Counted from the first letter of the stretch, positions 50,251 to 59,951 are shown. The stretch is 64,000 nt of DNA from Aerococcus kribbianus (GCF_026805545.1 NZ_JAPRFR010000004.1:38057-102056), one strand, 5' to 3'. A program made the numbers and translations. Notes: generated from the letters alone by a model not told the origin.

Positions 50251-51507
50251 TTATTTCCAATGAACCCCTTTGTTTTTTTGTTTCCGTTTGCGGTTCTTTT
50301 TCTTTTTTACGACCTTTTGACTGCCTTGTCCTTGTTTTATTTGCTGAGCTTTGGTTTTTGCTTTTTTCTTTTTCTTACTCGTTTCAGCGTTTCCGTTTGC
50401 TTTTGCTAGTTGCTCATAATCTTCTGGACTTAGTAATTGTTGGTGACTTACCAATTGTTCTTGCAGCGGAGCAGGCGCAAGGGACTTGAGTTCTCTCAGC
50501 GACCGCTCATTTAATAAAGTGATAATTTGCCCTGGACGTCCCATCCGACCGGTACGTCCAGACCGGTGGATATATTGACGTGAGCTAGTAGCAAGATCGT
50601 ATTCCACCACATAATCTAGTCCTGCAATATCCATACCTCGCGCAGCAACATCAGTTGTTAGTAAATAAGTTAATTTCCCAGCGCGAAAAGCAGCCAATTG
50701 TTGGCTACGATTTTGTCCGGAAGCATTCCGGTGCAAGTAGCCTACCTTAATGCCTTGATAATCTAAGACTTGATAAATTTTTTCAATATCAGCCACTGTG
50801 CGAACAAAAACTAAGGCCTGAAAACCTTCAACCTGCGCCAATTGTCGTAAAACTTCAGTACGCTTACGGACGGGCGTCTTAATGTAGCTATAGGTGATTC
50901 CAGCCGCTAATTCTTGGTCATCTTCTACCCATTTCGGCTCTTTGGTTAGATCTTGCAAGTGGGCTATTTCTTCAGAATTCATGGTTGCAGAGGCTAAAAT
51001 CGTTTGTCGCTCTCTAGGCAAGGCTTTGGCTAAGGTTAGAATAGCTGGCCGGTGTTCCTCATCCAAGGATAAATCTGCCTCGTCAATAATAAAGGTTTTA
51101 ATCCGATGCAGCTTTAATTTTTTTTCTTGAACCAAATCATTGATTCGTCCCGGCGTTCCTACAACAATTTCCGGGCCCTTCTTGAGTCCTTCAATCTGCC
51201 GTTTGACATTGGCACCTCCAATGAGTTTTTGACTGGTCAACCCGAGGGCGCGTCCCCAGAGCTTGGCTTGGTCCCCTAATTGGCTAGCTAATTCCTGCGA
51301 TGGTGCCACTAGTAGTAACTGAGTGCCTTGGCTTTTTTCAATTGTTTCTAAGCTAGGTAAGAGAAATGCCAAGGTTTTTCCTGACCCAGTGGGCGCCTTA
51401 AGTACCGCATCATGGCCAGCACTTAACACCGGATAGGCTAAGCTTTGAATTGGTGTGGCTTGATCTAGCCCCTCTTTTTCCAATAAGTCCGCGAGTGCTT
51501 GTTTCAT
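50251..51507 (-). CDS. DEAD-box RNA helicase
   Basis: ATP-dependent RNA helicase of 418 residues with ATPIQ (Q-motif), APTGSGKT (motif I), IIDEADLSLD (motif II), ASATM (motif III) and RSGRTGRMGR (motif VI). The last ~50 residues are strongly basic with lysine-rich runs, typical of RNA-binding tails. CshB-like is my best guess from size. The ribosome binding site before ATG 51507 is weak, and no better upstream start exists. Confidence 0.9.
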   Translation of the reverse strand: MKQALADLLEKEGLDQATPIQSLAYPVLSAGHDAVLKAPTGSGKTLAFLLPSLETIEKSQGTQLLLVAPSQELASQLGDQAKLWGRALGLTSQKLIGGANVKRQIEGLKKGPEIVVGTPGRINDLVQEKKLKLHRIKTFIIDEADLSLDEEHRPAILTLAKALPRERQTILASATMNSEEIAHLQDLTKEPKWVEDDQELAAGITYSYIKTPVRKRTEVLRQLAQVEGFQALVFVRTVADIEKIYQVLDYQGIKVGYLHRNASGQNRSQQLAAFRAGKLTYLLTTDVAARGMDIAGLDYVVEYDLATSSRQYIHRSGRTGRMGRPGQIITLLNERSLRELKSLAPAPLQEQLVSHQQLLSPEDYEQLAKANGNAETSKKKKKAKTKAQQIKQGQGSQKVVKKKKNRKRKQKNKGVHWK

Positions 51508-51573
51508 TAATTATCGACTCATTTCTAATAGTATAGTAGTAGCTTAAGTCTAATAAAGATTCTTAGTCAGTAA

Positions 51574-52452
51574 TTAAACTTCCTCATCAATTGCTGAGGT
51601 CAAGGTAATAGCGACTAATTCAGCTTGGTTATTAAGTCGCAATGGCCAGTCTCCTTGGCCGATTCCCCGCGACACAACCATTTTCTTGTCTGGATTGCCA
51701 GGAATATGGAAGACACCTTCTGTATACTTAGGCAGAAAGCCTTGATTTTTCGCCTTAATTCCACCAATACCGGGAATGCGTACTTCACCACCATGGGCGT
51801 GGCCAGTCAAGACCAGGTCTGGTGATTTTTGAATATTTTCATGGTAACGTAGGAAGGCTTCAGGATGATGGGCAAGCAATACTTTAACCTGCTTTTCTTG
51901 GTCCTTGGTCAAATGAATATAACGAAGAGCATCTCCAAGCAAGAAGCGACGTGAAAGTTTTTCGGCCAAGCCAATTAAACAGATTTCCTGGTCGGCAATA
52001 TTTACAGTCACTGCTTGATCGTTTAGAAAAACGACCCCTGCCTGCAGCAATAAACGTTCTGCTTGTCGTGACAAAGGACTTGCCAAGTCATTCTCACCAG
52101 AAACAGCATAAACAGGTGCAATAGTCCGCAAAGCGCTAGCAAAAGCAAAAAATAAGTCTTGGTCAAAATCTTGCGCTTGCTTGGCGATATTATCGCCAGT
52201 GAATACAATAATATCTGGTTGAATTGCTGCTACTTGATTAACCAAATCATCCAAGTCAACTCGCTGATTTGGATAATGTAGGTCGGAAATTTGAGCAATT
52301 GTCACTCCTTCAAGACCATTTGCATAGACTGGACTAGTCACGTAATAACGACTCGTTTTAATCCGATAATTTTGCCAATACAAATAAGTAGCCAAGCCAG
52401 CAGCCATGGCCCCATAAGTCACCAATTGTTTAATATGTCTCTTCTGCCCCAT
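51574..52452 (-). CDS. Membrane-anchored metallophosphoesterase (YkuE-like)
   Basis: Calcineurin-like phosphoesterase of 292 residues with an N-terminal membrane anchor (about 8-26) and the metal-site motifs ISDLHY, FTGDN, SGEND (for GNHD), HHPE and GHAHGGEVRIPG. In this subfamily relatives such as Bacillus YkuE act at the membrane or wall on UDP-diacylglucosamine or lipids; the substrate here is not known. GNHD is replaced by GEND, a mild deviation. AGGAGG precedes the ATG. Confidence 0.87.
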   Translation of the reverse strand: MGQKRHIKQLVTYGAMAAGLATYLYWQNYRIKTSRYYVTSPVYANGLEGVTIAQISDLHYPNQRVDLDDLVNQVAAIQPDIIVFTGDNIAKQAQDFDQDLFFAFASALRTIAPVYAVSGENDLASPLSRQAERLLLQAGVVFLNDQAVTVNIADQEICLIGLAEKLSRRFLLGDALRYIHLTKDQEKQVKVLLAHHPEAFLRYHENIQKSPDLVLTGHAHGGEVRIPGIGGIKAKNQGFLPKYTEGVFHIPGNPDKKMVVSRGIGQGDWPLRLNNQAELVAITLTSAIDEEV

Positions 52453-52580
52453 AAAAATAACCTCCTCGTTTATCTTAGCCTTATTTTAGCATAAGCCTGA
52501 GCCCATTGACATGTCTTTACTATTTATTAGAACTTGGTTAGGGCTAGTCTAAAGCTAATCTGTCTTAGACAAGTAAACTA

Positions 52581-52729
52581 TAAAGAGGCTGGGCAAAAAT
52601 CCCAACCTCTCATTATAATATACGACTATTTATCTCTTAGTCAGGTTCCCAAAACTCTCTGACGGCTACACGCTATCTTTCACCTTTTAGTCCAAGGCTT
52701 CTGTTCTTAACAACTTTTGTCGCACCTTT
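52581..52729 (-). repeat. Dispersed intergenic repeat, copy B
   Basis: Second copy of the element at 32617-32762, in the opposite orientation. The identical 34-base core is at 52646-52679. It begins directly at the stop codon of the second ftsH and ends with an imperfect GAGGTTGGG/CCCAGCCTC hairpin that could serve as that gene's terminator. The remainder of the gap (52453-52580) shows an extended -10 candidate for the phosphoesterase gene but no coding region. Confidence 0.8.
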
Positions 52730-54574
52730 TTACTGGTTGAGTAATTTCATGAATTCTTGACCAGTAATCGTTTCTTCCTTCAATAAATATTCAGAAAGCA
52801 CATTTAATTTTTCACGGTTTGCCAGCAAAATCTCTCCAGCTTCATTGTGAGCTTGCTTAATAATAGCGAGGACCTTTTTATCCACATCATGGGCCATACC
52901 ACCTGAAACTTGACTCTGAGTATCCTCTGACAGGTATGGATTAACATTAGATTCAATCTGCATCATATCAAATTCAGAGGTCATTCCATATTGGGTCACC
53001 AAAGACCGCGCCATCTTGGTCATTTTCTCAATATCATTACTTGCTCCAGTCGTAATTTCATTAAAAACAATCTCCTCGGCAGCACGACCACCAGCTAAGG
53101 TTACAATCTTATTATAGAGTTCTTGCTTACTATAGAGTGATTTTTGGTCACTTTCTACTTGCATTGTATAACCCAAAGCCCCTGAGGTTCTTGGTATAAT
53201 AGTAATTTTTTCAACGGGTGCTGACTGACTTTGTTTGGCAGCCACTAAGGCATGGCCAATCTCATGGTAGGCCACCACACGTTTTTCTTGGGGGCTAAGA
53301 ATCTCATTTTTCCGCTGTTCGCCAGCGATAACAACTTCCACAGCTTCTTCAAGGTCAGTTTGAGACACTTTATCGCGTCCCATCCGTACAGCTCGCAAAG
53401 CCCCTTCATTTACAATATTAGCTAAATCCGCTCCAGAAGCCCCAGCAGTAGCACGAGCAATGTAGGCATAGTCAATAGTATGGTCCACTTGGTAATTTTT
53501 GGCGTGTACCTTGAGAATAGCAATCCGTCCTTTTAAATCAGGTAACTCTACTCGAACTTGGCGATCAAAACGTCCTGGCCGCAACAAAGCCTTGTCTAAT
53601 GATTCTGGACGGTTGGTAGCGGCGAGTAAAATCACCCCTTCATTGCCCTCAAATCCATCCATTTCAGTAAGTAACTGATTTAAGGTCTGTTCACGTTCAT
53701 CATTGCCTGACATATTGCCATCCCGTTTCTTCCCGATAGTATCAATTTCATCGATGAAGACGATACATGGCGCTTGATCATTAGCCTGTTTAAAGAGGTC
53801 TCGTACCTTGGCAGCGCCTCGACCAACAAACATTTCTACAAACTCCGATCCAGCTATAGAGAAAAAGGGAACATCTGCTTCGCCAGCCACTGCTTGAGCC
53901 AATAAGGTTTTTCCTGTCCCAGGAGGACCCACTAGAAGAATACCCTTAGGTGCCTTGGCTCCAATTTTTTGATATTTAGCAGGTCGTTTCAAGAAATCAA
54001 CAACTTCCACCAAAGAATCCTTGGCCTCTTCTTGACCAGCGACATCTGTAAAAGTTTTGGAATTATCCGATTTAACATATTTCTTAGCATTTGATTTTCC
54101 AAAGTTCATTATGCCACCAGAGCCACCAGGAAATCCCGACTTATCGCCCCCCATCATACGTTTCATCATCCGACGACTCAACCAAGAGAAGAAAAGAATC
54201 GGTAAAACAAAGGTCAACAGAAAGGAAACCAAGGGCGACCGTGGTTCATAAATATCTGCCTTAAAGGTAATATTTTTATCGCTAAGACGTTGTACTAAAT
54301 TCGGATCGTCAATCCGCCCTGTTTGATAGACCTGCTTGTCATCATCCAAGCGCCAGCTTAAGTCATACTGATTGATTTCGACTTCACTGACTTGGTCAGA
54401 TTCCACTTGTTCAATAAAGGTGGAATAAGGCAGCTCTTGTACCTGATATTCCTGAACAACAGGAACTACGAAGATATTGATTGCCAAAACGATTGCAATA
54501 ATTATCAAATAAAATTTAGTGACATTTTTCGGTGGTTTCCACCAATTATTATCGTCTTTATTTTGTCCAGACAT
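52730..54574 (-). CDS. ATP-dependent zinc metalloprotease FtsH (paralogue 2)
   Basis: A second full FtsH of 614 residues: membrane spans at about 20-38 and 113-133, Walker A GPPGTGKT (216-223), FIDEID, RPGRFDR and the zinc motif HEIGH near residue 437, so all catalytic residues are intact. It lacks the long acidic tail of the 34811-36985 protein and has a shorter N-terminal region. It stands alone, divergent from uvrC. Two membrane FtsH proteases may have different substrates or form mixed hexamers; this is inference. Confidence 0.94.
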   Translation of the reverse strand: MSGQNKDDNNWWKPPKNVTKFYLIIIAIVLAINIFVVPVVQEYQVQELPYSTFIEQVESDQVSEVEINQYDLSWRLDDDKQVYQTGRIDDPNLVQRLSDKNITFKADIYEPRSPLVSFLLTFVLPILFFSWLSRRMMKRMMGGDKSGFPGGSGGIMNFGKSNAKKYVKSDNSKTFTDVAGQEEAKDSLVEVVDFLKRPAKYQKIGAKAPKGILLVGPPGTGKTLLAQAVAGEADVPFFSIAGSEFVEMFVGRGAAKVRDLFKQANDQAPCIVFIDEIDTIGKKRDGNMSGNDEREQTLNQLLTEMDGFEGNEGVILLAATNRPESLDKALLRPGRFDRQVRVELPDLKGRIAILKVHAKNYQVDHTIDYAYIARATAGASGADLANIVNEGALRAVRMGRDKVSQTDLEEAVEVVIAGEQRKNEILSPQEKRVVAYHEIGHALVAAKQSQSAPVEKITIIPRTSGALGYTMQVESDQKSLYSKQELYNKIVTLAGGRAAEEIVFNEITTGASNDIEKMTKMARSLVTQYGMTSEFDMMQIESNVNPYLSEDTQSQVSGGMAHDVDKKVLAIIKQAHNEAGEILLANREKLNVLSEYLLKEETITGQEFMKLLNQ

Positions 54575-54698
54575 AATTCAACCCTCCAATTATACTGTGT
54601 TTCATTATACCTTATCTTCAAGTAGAAAGTCTGACCTTTATTGATTTTTATTTTAAAGTTCACAAAAAATTCACATCCAAGCGTGCCAGTTCGGCTTT

Positions 54699-54728
54699 TT
54701 AACATATTTGCCCAAAGCGTGTTATACT
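54699..54728 (+). promoter_or_regulatory. uvrC promoter
   Basis: TTAACA and TATACT separated by 18 bases, with TGT giving an extended -10; about 35 bases before the uvrC start. Confidence 0.6.
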
Positions 54729-54763
54729 AGTATATTGTTAAATCGTTAGAAAGGAGGGATACC

Positions 54764-56614
54764 ATGGCCAATCAACTCATTGAAGACAAATTAAAGCTCC
54801 TACCCGACCAACCTGGTTGTTATATTATGAAAAATGCCCGTGACCAAGTCATCTATATTGGTAAGGCTAAAAACCTGAAAAATCGGGTCCGTTCTTATTT
54901 CAAGAGTTCCCACACTGGCAAAACTGCCCAATTAGTGAGTGAGATAGCTGACTATGATTACATTGTCACCAAGACCGACAAAGAAAGTTTACTTTTAGAA
55001 ATCAATTTGATTCAAAAGCACCAACCTCACTACAATATCAAGTTAAAGCATGGGACAATGTATCCCTATCTTAAAATAACTAATGAAGAGGATCCTCAAT
55101 TAATTATTACTTCGGAGGTCAAAAACGATGGTGGCTACTACTTTGGCCCTTATCCAAATGTTTATGCCGCCACAGGAACCCGCGACCTGTTACAAAAAAC
55201 TTATCCTCTACGCAAATGCTCTAAAAATGAAAAGCGGGCTTGTTTTTACTATCATATTGGGCAATGCATTGGCTGTTGTGACCATCATGTATCCAAAGAA
55301 GAATACGATGACCAAATCAAACGTATCCGTCGTTTCCTTAATGGTGATGTAAAAACCATAAAAAACGACTTAGAAAACAAGATGGCTCAAGCTGCTGAAG
55401 ACATGCATTATGAACGGGCGGCTGAATATCGGGATCAAATTTCTTATATTGAGCAAACGGTGGAACCACAAAATATTATGAGCAAGCAATACAATAACCG
55501 TGATGTTTTTGCCTTCTATATGGACAAAGGTTGGATTTCTATCCAAGTATTTATGTTGCGACAATTCTCAATTATTAAACGAGATTCTGCCCTCTTCCCT
55601 TGCTATGATGATCCTGAAGAAGAGCTAACTTCCTATATTATTCAGTTCTATCAACATCAAAATCATACCCTACCCAAGGAAATTTTGGTACCTAAGAAAG
55701 TCGATAATACTTTAATCTCTGATACCCTAGATGTTGCCGTGGCTACCCCCCAACGCGGAGACAAACATAAGATGCTTAAAATGGCCTACAATAACGCCAA
55801 AGTCGCCCACCAAGAAAAATTCCGTTTGTTAGAAATGCAAGAAGAAAAAACTGTGGGTGCGGTAGAAACACTAAGCCAGGTCTTAAACTTACCTTATCTC
55901 AAGGTGATTGAAAGCTTTGACCATTCCAACATCCAAGGAACTAACCCTGTATCAGCGATGGTGGTTTACGAAGATGGAAAACCAAATAAAAAGCTCTATC
56001 GAAAATACAATATCAAATCTGTTAAGGGAGCCAATGAGTACCTCACCACCCAAGAAGTCATCCGTCGTCGCTATGGGCGTTTACTTAGAGAAGGCAAGGC
56101 ACTGCCTGATTTGATCTTAATGGATGGGGGCGCTATCGAAGTCAATGCCGCCAAGGAGGTCCTAGTGGATGAACTCAATTTATCCATTCCAGTTGCTGGT
56201 ATGGTTAAAGACGATAAACACCGTACAGCTAACCTTATATTTGGTGAGGATTTAGCAATTGTTCCCTTAGAACCCACAAGTCCCGCTTTTCACCTCTTGC
56301 AACGGATTCAAGATGAGGTCCACCGCTTTGCTATTTCCTTCCATCGCCAAGTGCGTAGCAAGCATTCCTTTAGCTCAAGGCTAGATGCTATCCCTGGAGT
56401 TGGACCTAAAACACGTACTAAGGTTATGCGCCACTTCAAGACACTCAAAGCCATCCGCCAAGGTGGTGTCCCTGAAATTCAAAAATTAGGCATCCCTGAA
56501 AAAGTTGCCCTAGCTATTCATAAAACCGCCTGGGAAGGCCAAACAGACGATCCTTATGCAGCCGAGACTAGAGATGATCAAACAGAAAATGGCAAAGAAG
56601 ATAAATCACTTTAA
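54764..56614 (+). CDS. uvrC: Excinuclease ABC subunit C
   Basis: Makes both incisions in nucleotide excision repair. The 616 residues have a GIY-YIG nuclease (PGCYIMKN...VIYIGKAKNLKNRV, about 17-45), a cysteine-containing linker (KCSKNEKRACFYYHIGQC), a UVR motif that binds UvrB (about 200-235), an RNase-H-like nuclease domain and C-terminal helix-hairpin-helix repeats (IPGVGPKTRTKVM). AAGGAGG lies 7 bases before the ATG. Monocistronic; its terminator faces the YvrJ-like gene. Confidence 0.97.
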   Translation: MANQLIEDKLKLLPDQPGCYIMKNARDQVIYIGKAKNLKNRVRSYFKSSHTGKTAQLVSEIADYDYIVTKTDKESLLLEINLIQKHQPHYNIKLKHGTMYPYLKITNEEDPQLIITSEVKNDGGYYFGPYPNVYAATGTRDLLQKTYPLRKCSKNEKRACFYYHIGQCIGCCDHHVSKEEYDDQIKRIRRFLNGDVKTIKNDLENKMAQAAEDMHYERAAEYRDQISYIEQTVEPQNIMSKQYNNRDVFAFYMDKGWISIQVFMLRQFSIIKRDSALFPCYDDPEEELTSYIIQFYQHQNHTLPKEILVPKKVDNTLISDTLDVAVATPQRGDKHKMLKMAYNNAKVAHQEKFRLLEMQEEKTVGAVETLSQVLNLPYLKVIESFDHSNIQGTNPVSAMVVYEDGKPNKKLYRKYNIKSVKGANEYLTTQEVIRRRYGRLLREGKALPDLILMDGGAIEVNAAKEVLVDELNLSIPVAGMVKDDKHRTANLIFGEDLAIVPLEPTSPAFHLLQRIQDEVHRFAISFHRQVRSKHSFSSRLDAIPGVGPKTRTKVMRHFKTLKAIRQGGVPEIQKLGIPEKVALAIHKTAWEGQTDDPYAAETRDDQTENGKEDKSL

Positions 56615-56621
56615 AACTAAA

Positions 56622-56656
56622 ACGACCCCCGATAATAAAATCGGAGGTCGTTTTTG
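56622..56656. terminator. uvrC terminator
   Basis: AACGACC-CCGAT pairs with ATCGG-GGTCGTT (one mismatch) around a 6-base loop, followed by TTTTT on the plus strand and flanked by A residues for the minus strand. It also closes the YvrJ-like gene on the other strand. Confidence 0.88.
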
Positions 56657-56678
56657 CTAGCATGTCATTGACCTTACA

Positions 56679-56816
56679 TCATTTTTGCAAGGACTGAACA
56701 GCAGCAATCAAGGCATCCAACTTTTTCTCGGTGCGTAACATAAGATACATACTAAGAAAAATTGGAAAGCCTACATTGCTAACTACTTCAATCCATGTTG
56801 AATCAATGTATTCCAT
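56679..56816 (-). CDS. Small YvrJ-family-like membrane protein (45 residues)
   Basis: A 46-codon gene running ATG 56816 to TGA 56679. The product starts MEYIDSTWIEVVSNVGFPIF, followed by one membrane-spanning stretch (about 12-28) and an amphipathic LRTEKKLDALIAAVQSLQ end. The NVGFP...LRxEKKLDxL pattern matches my memory of the YvrJ family, small firmicute peptides of unknown function. GGGGGTG lies 7 bases before the ATG but is the right arm of a hairpin (56824-56853). It lies between uvrC (convergent) and the DUF975-type gene. A holin-like peptide is an alternative. Confidence 0.75.
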   Translation of the reverse strand: MEYIDSTWIEVVSNVGFPIFLSMYLMLRTEKKLDALIAAVQSLQK

Positions 56817-56823
56817 ATAAGTT

Positions 56824-56852
56824 CACCCCCAACATTAATAACGTTGGGGGTG
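56824..56852 (-). promoter_or_regulatory. Hairpin sequestering the YvrJ-like ribosome binding site
   Basis: A perfect 10-base-pair GC-rich stem, CACCCCCAAC with GTTGGGGGTG, around 9 bases. On the minus strand the second arm includes the only ribosome binding site of the small gene. There is no T run, so it does not look like a standard terminator for the gene upstream. Confidence 0.65.
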
Positions 56853-56864
56853 AGTGTTTGACAA

Positions 56865-58541
56865 CTAGTCTTCTTTGTCTTCTTTAGAGAAATCAACACC
56901 AGATCCATCATCGGTTTGGGCTTTATCAGCCGCATAGGCATCTTCTTTATCTAAATGACTAAAATCAGTCCGTTCTGGTGTATTGTAACCCATAATATTA
57001 TAGGGTTGTTTTTCAATATTGGTTTCGTCTTTTTCCTCATAAGCAGAATCTGCTTGTTGCTTAGCTAGAGAAGACTCTTGACCTGATTCATGGTCAGCAT
57101 ATTGACCATCTTCTTTATCAAGATCTTGATCGTCGACTTGGTCGAGATCTGCATCTTGCACACCAGTTTGATCAGCCGCTAAGTTCACAAAGTCATCATT
57201 CACATCGGCTTCCGCTGCTACTTGGTCCTCATAAGCTTCAAAATCAGGATTCTCTTGATCAGTGTTTTCTTCATGGTCTGTTGAATTCTCTTGATCATCA
57301 ACAGCACTATAAACTGGATGATCCTTAGTTTCGTCGAGAGGATAATCAGAAGCTAATTCTTCAGAAAGTTCTTCTTCCTCTAAATTATTAAGATTTTGCT
57401 CTTCAGTTGAGCCTTCCGCATCGCTTTGGCCAGCAGTAAACACTGCCGCCGCTGGACCAGCCGTTTTAGCCACTGATTGTGCTTGGTTATTTTCTTCAGG
57501 ATCATAATTAGCAGCTTTTTCACTTTGTACATTTGCCCCTGGTTCAATAGCCTGGGTATCTTCAGCGAAGCTAGGACGCGCCTGAGTTTGATAGGCCATT
57601 GTTTCTGCTGGAGCAGGTGCCATATCCAAGAACGGGAATAGTTGATCATATTCCGCACCAAATTCATCAGTTAATAAACGATAGAACAAGGCCCGAGCAC
57701 TGTAGGCCCGTAAGAATAAAATAATCGAAATTAGTATCCCAGCCAATAAGAAGATAATCGCTAGAATGATGGTGACTATTGCGGAATTAAATAAACTAGC
57801 AGTTAAGCCTACTGCTATCCCAGCAATCACCCAGAATAAAATAATGATAAAGGCATAAAAGAAATCAATTCTAAACAATTTAAATTTATTACCCTTCATC
57901 ATCGTAGCAGAGACCTTAAAGGCTTGAAATGGCCCAGTTTCATTATTATCAAAAGGAATGTATTGCACTAATACATAACGATAATAAATAACAGTGAGAG
58001 GAATAAAACCTAACAAAGTAAGCAGAAAAGAAACACCAAAAAATCTTCCTATAGCAATCAAGTATTGGGGATCCAGACTTGCTACAGACGGTGTAGTCAC
58101 AATACCCTGAATACTATCCAAAATACCAGTTGTGTTTTCCATAATTAAACCTGTACCCAAGATAGCGATACCAAAAATCAAGATTGTAATAAAGAAAAAG
58201 AGCAATGTATAAAGAAGGATAATCAAAATATTGCGGAAAGGGCGTTGAGTAAAGGGTTTAAAAATACCAGACAATCGATAATAATCCTTATCTACCATTG
58301 TAATCGATTCCCATAAGATACCCATATTTAAAAGGTTAGATACCACAAAATACAAAACACCACTAATAAAAAAAAGCAATAAATAATACTGACTATCCGT
58401 AAAAAATTCCGAGAAGGAAACAAGCGAACCTATAATACCAGCAATAAGTGTTGCTCCGAAAAAGCTCCAAGCATTTCCTTCTAGCATCTTACTTGCTTCT
58501 TGGCGAATTAACTTATTTTTAGTTGAAAGTTTTCGACTCAT
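56865..58541 (-). CDS. DUF975-type integral membrane protein with long acidic tail
   Basis: A 558-residue protein. Residues 1-300 carry about six membrane segments and the family features (NAWSFFGATLIAGIIGSL near 25, GPFQAFKVSATMMKGNKFKLF near 205). From about 320 to the end the sequence is hydrophilic, low in complexity and very rich in Asp, Glu, Gln and Asn, far beyond the usual family length. The ATG at 58541 has AGGAGG 7 bases upstream. Function is unknown; the tail may bind metal ions or protein partners in the cytoplasm. Confidence 0.8.
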   Translation of the reverse strand: MSRKLSTKNKLIRQEASKMLEGNAWSFFGATLIAGIIGSLVSFSEFFTDSQYYLLLFFISGVLYFVVSNLLNMGILWESITMVDKDYYRLSGIFKPFTQRPFRNILIILLYTLLFFFITILIFGIAILGTGLIMENTTGILDSIQGIVTTPSVASLDPQYLIAIGRFFGVSFLLTLLGFIPLTVIYYRYVLVQYIPFDNNETGPFQAFKVSATMMKGNKFKLFRIDFFYAFIIILFWVIAGIAVGLTASLFNSAIVTIILAIIFLLAGILISIILFLRAYSARALFYRLLTDEFGAEYDQLFPFLDMAPAPAETMAYQTQARPSFAEDTQAIEPGANVQSEKAANYDPEENNQAQSVAKTAGPAAAVFTAGQSDAEGSTEEQNLNNLEEEELSEELASDYPLDETKDHPVYSAVDDQENSTDHEENTDQENPDFEAYEDQVAAEADVNDDFVNLAADQTGVQDADLDQVDDQDLDKEDGQYADHESGQESSLAKQQADSAYEEKDETNIEKQPYNIMGYNTPERTDFSHLDKEDAYAADKAQTDDGSGVDFSKEDKED

Positions 58542-58576
58542 AATTAGCCTCCTATACACGTTTTATTCATAACTTA

Positions 58577-58605
58577 AGTATAACATTAAAGCCTGTAAAT
58601 CAGAA
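58577..58605 (-). promoter_or_regulatory. Candidate promoter of the DUF975-type gene
   Basis: TATACT with a TGT extended -10, and a poor TTCTGA -35 box 17 bases upstream that overlaps the stop codon of the hydrolase gene. Confidence 0.4.
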
Positions 58606-59751
58606 ACGTTGTCTAAAACGAACAGCCATTTCATTTAGAACATCTTCTGATTGGGAGAAATAACCCACCTTATCCACGAAACCATGGTCAAGCCCCCGAT
58701 ACCTAAACAAAGTGACCGGGACGTTTTGACTTGCTATCTTTTGGGCATAGGCCTCGCACTCAATCCGAAGAAAATCATATTCTGCCGTTACCAGCATAGT
58801 GGCCGGCATGAGACTAGCCGTTTTAGCATCAATAAAAATGGGTGAAATCAAAGGGTCTTTACGATTATAATCACCCGCATAGAGTTGGCTGATATAGTGC
58901 ATTCCCATGCCAAAAGTTTTTAAGACAAAGTGAATAGGATCTTTGTTAGCCTTAATGTCATACTTATCCCAAGACCAGGCAATTTCTTCAGGCTTATCCG
59001 CACTCAAATTGGTGATAGGATAGAGTAGTAATTGTTGTTTAATCCGTCGCTTACCCTGTTCAATATCAAAAATCGTTGTAGTGGCAGCAATACTAGCTCC
59101 CGAGCTATCGCCCATGATAGCTAGCTTTTCTGGATCGGCATAAAAACGACTAGCCTGGTCATAAACCCAGTCAACCATAGCTAGGGAATCCCGTAAGGCA
59201 GCGGGAAATTTCTTCTCAGGAGCCAAACTATACTCAAAGGTCACCACTACCGCTTGAAATTTATCAGCAATCGCTCGGCAAGTGTTAATAATTGTATTAA
59301 AGGTGGAACCAATAAATCCTCCCCCATGCAAATACAAAACTACCGGTAATAATTGTCCTGGATAATCTCTTTGTGGTTGGTAGATACGAATATTCATCAA
59401 ACCAAAAGTAGTTTGTAATTGCTGATTTTGCATAGTCACTCGACCTTGACTAATATCCCGATTCTGTGTGGTTCCTACCGCCTGGCGGTAAATTGCTAAG
59501 AAAGGATTAAAGTGTTCGCGTTTAATGATATTATCTAAACGATGAATCAGAGGAGCAGGATCCTTATGAATTTTTATTGATTTTAAAACATGACGATCTA
59601 AACGCCCTGTTTTCTTGGTGTCTGGTAAACCTTTCAAAACAAATTCCAAACGACCATCATACATCACCCGTTGACGAATACGCATCATTGCTAAATCTTC
59701 GTCATAACGCTCATTAACTAAGGGGGCAGGAGTGAAGTGTTTTTCGCCCAT
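58600..59751 (-). CDS. Alpha/beta hydrolase, hormone-sensitive-lipase family esterase
   Basis: Cytoplasmic esterase or lipase of 383 residues. It has the oxyanion-hole motif LHGGGF near residue 143, the nucleophile elbow GDSSGAS near 216, and the acid and histidine partners around TAEYDFLR and DHGFVDK at the C-terminus, so the triad is complete. No signal peptide. The start at 59751 has AGGAG 7 bases upstream. Natural substrate unknown. Confidence 0.88.
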   Translation of the reverse strand: MGEKHFTPAPLVNERYDEDLAMMRIRQRVMYDGRLEFVLKGLPDTKKTGRLDRHVLKSIKIHKDPAPLIHRLDNIIKREHFNPFLAIYRQAVGTTQNRDISQGRVTMQNQQLQTTFGLMNIRIYQPQRDYPGQLLPVVLYLHGGGFIGSTFNTIINTCRAIADKFQAVVVTFEYSLAPEKKFPAALRDSLAMVDWVYDQASRFYADPEKLAIMGDSSGASIAATTTIFDIEQGKRRIKQQLLLYPITNLSADKPEEIAWSWDKYDIKANKDPIHFVLKTFGMGMHYISQLYAGDYNRKDPLISPIFIDAKTASLMPATMLVTAEYDFLRIECEAYAQKIASQNVPVTLFRYRGLDHGFVDKVGYFSQSEDVLNEMAVRFRQRF

Positions 59752-59881
59752 AATCAAACTCCTCTCAACTAGTTACTAGTAAACGACAAAGCGTTCACCG
59801 TCTATTATCTATTATACCCTAAGACAAGTACAAAGGCCGAAGTAAAACTAATAGCTTACTCTATCTAATAAAAAAGCTTAA

Positions 59882-59921
59882 AAAAAAGCATTGCATGAAA
59901 GTCAAATTTTCAAGCAATGCT
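59882..59921 (-). terminator. Terminator of the YwaF-like gene
   Basis: On the minus strand AGCATTGC pairs with GCAATGCT around an AT-rich partly paired loop of 19 bases and runs into eight T, about 30 bases after the stop codon. Confidence 0.85.
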
Positions 59922-59951
59922 AAACTAGTAAAATTATTAAACCTTATTTCA

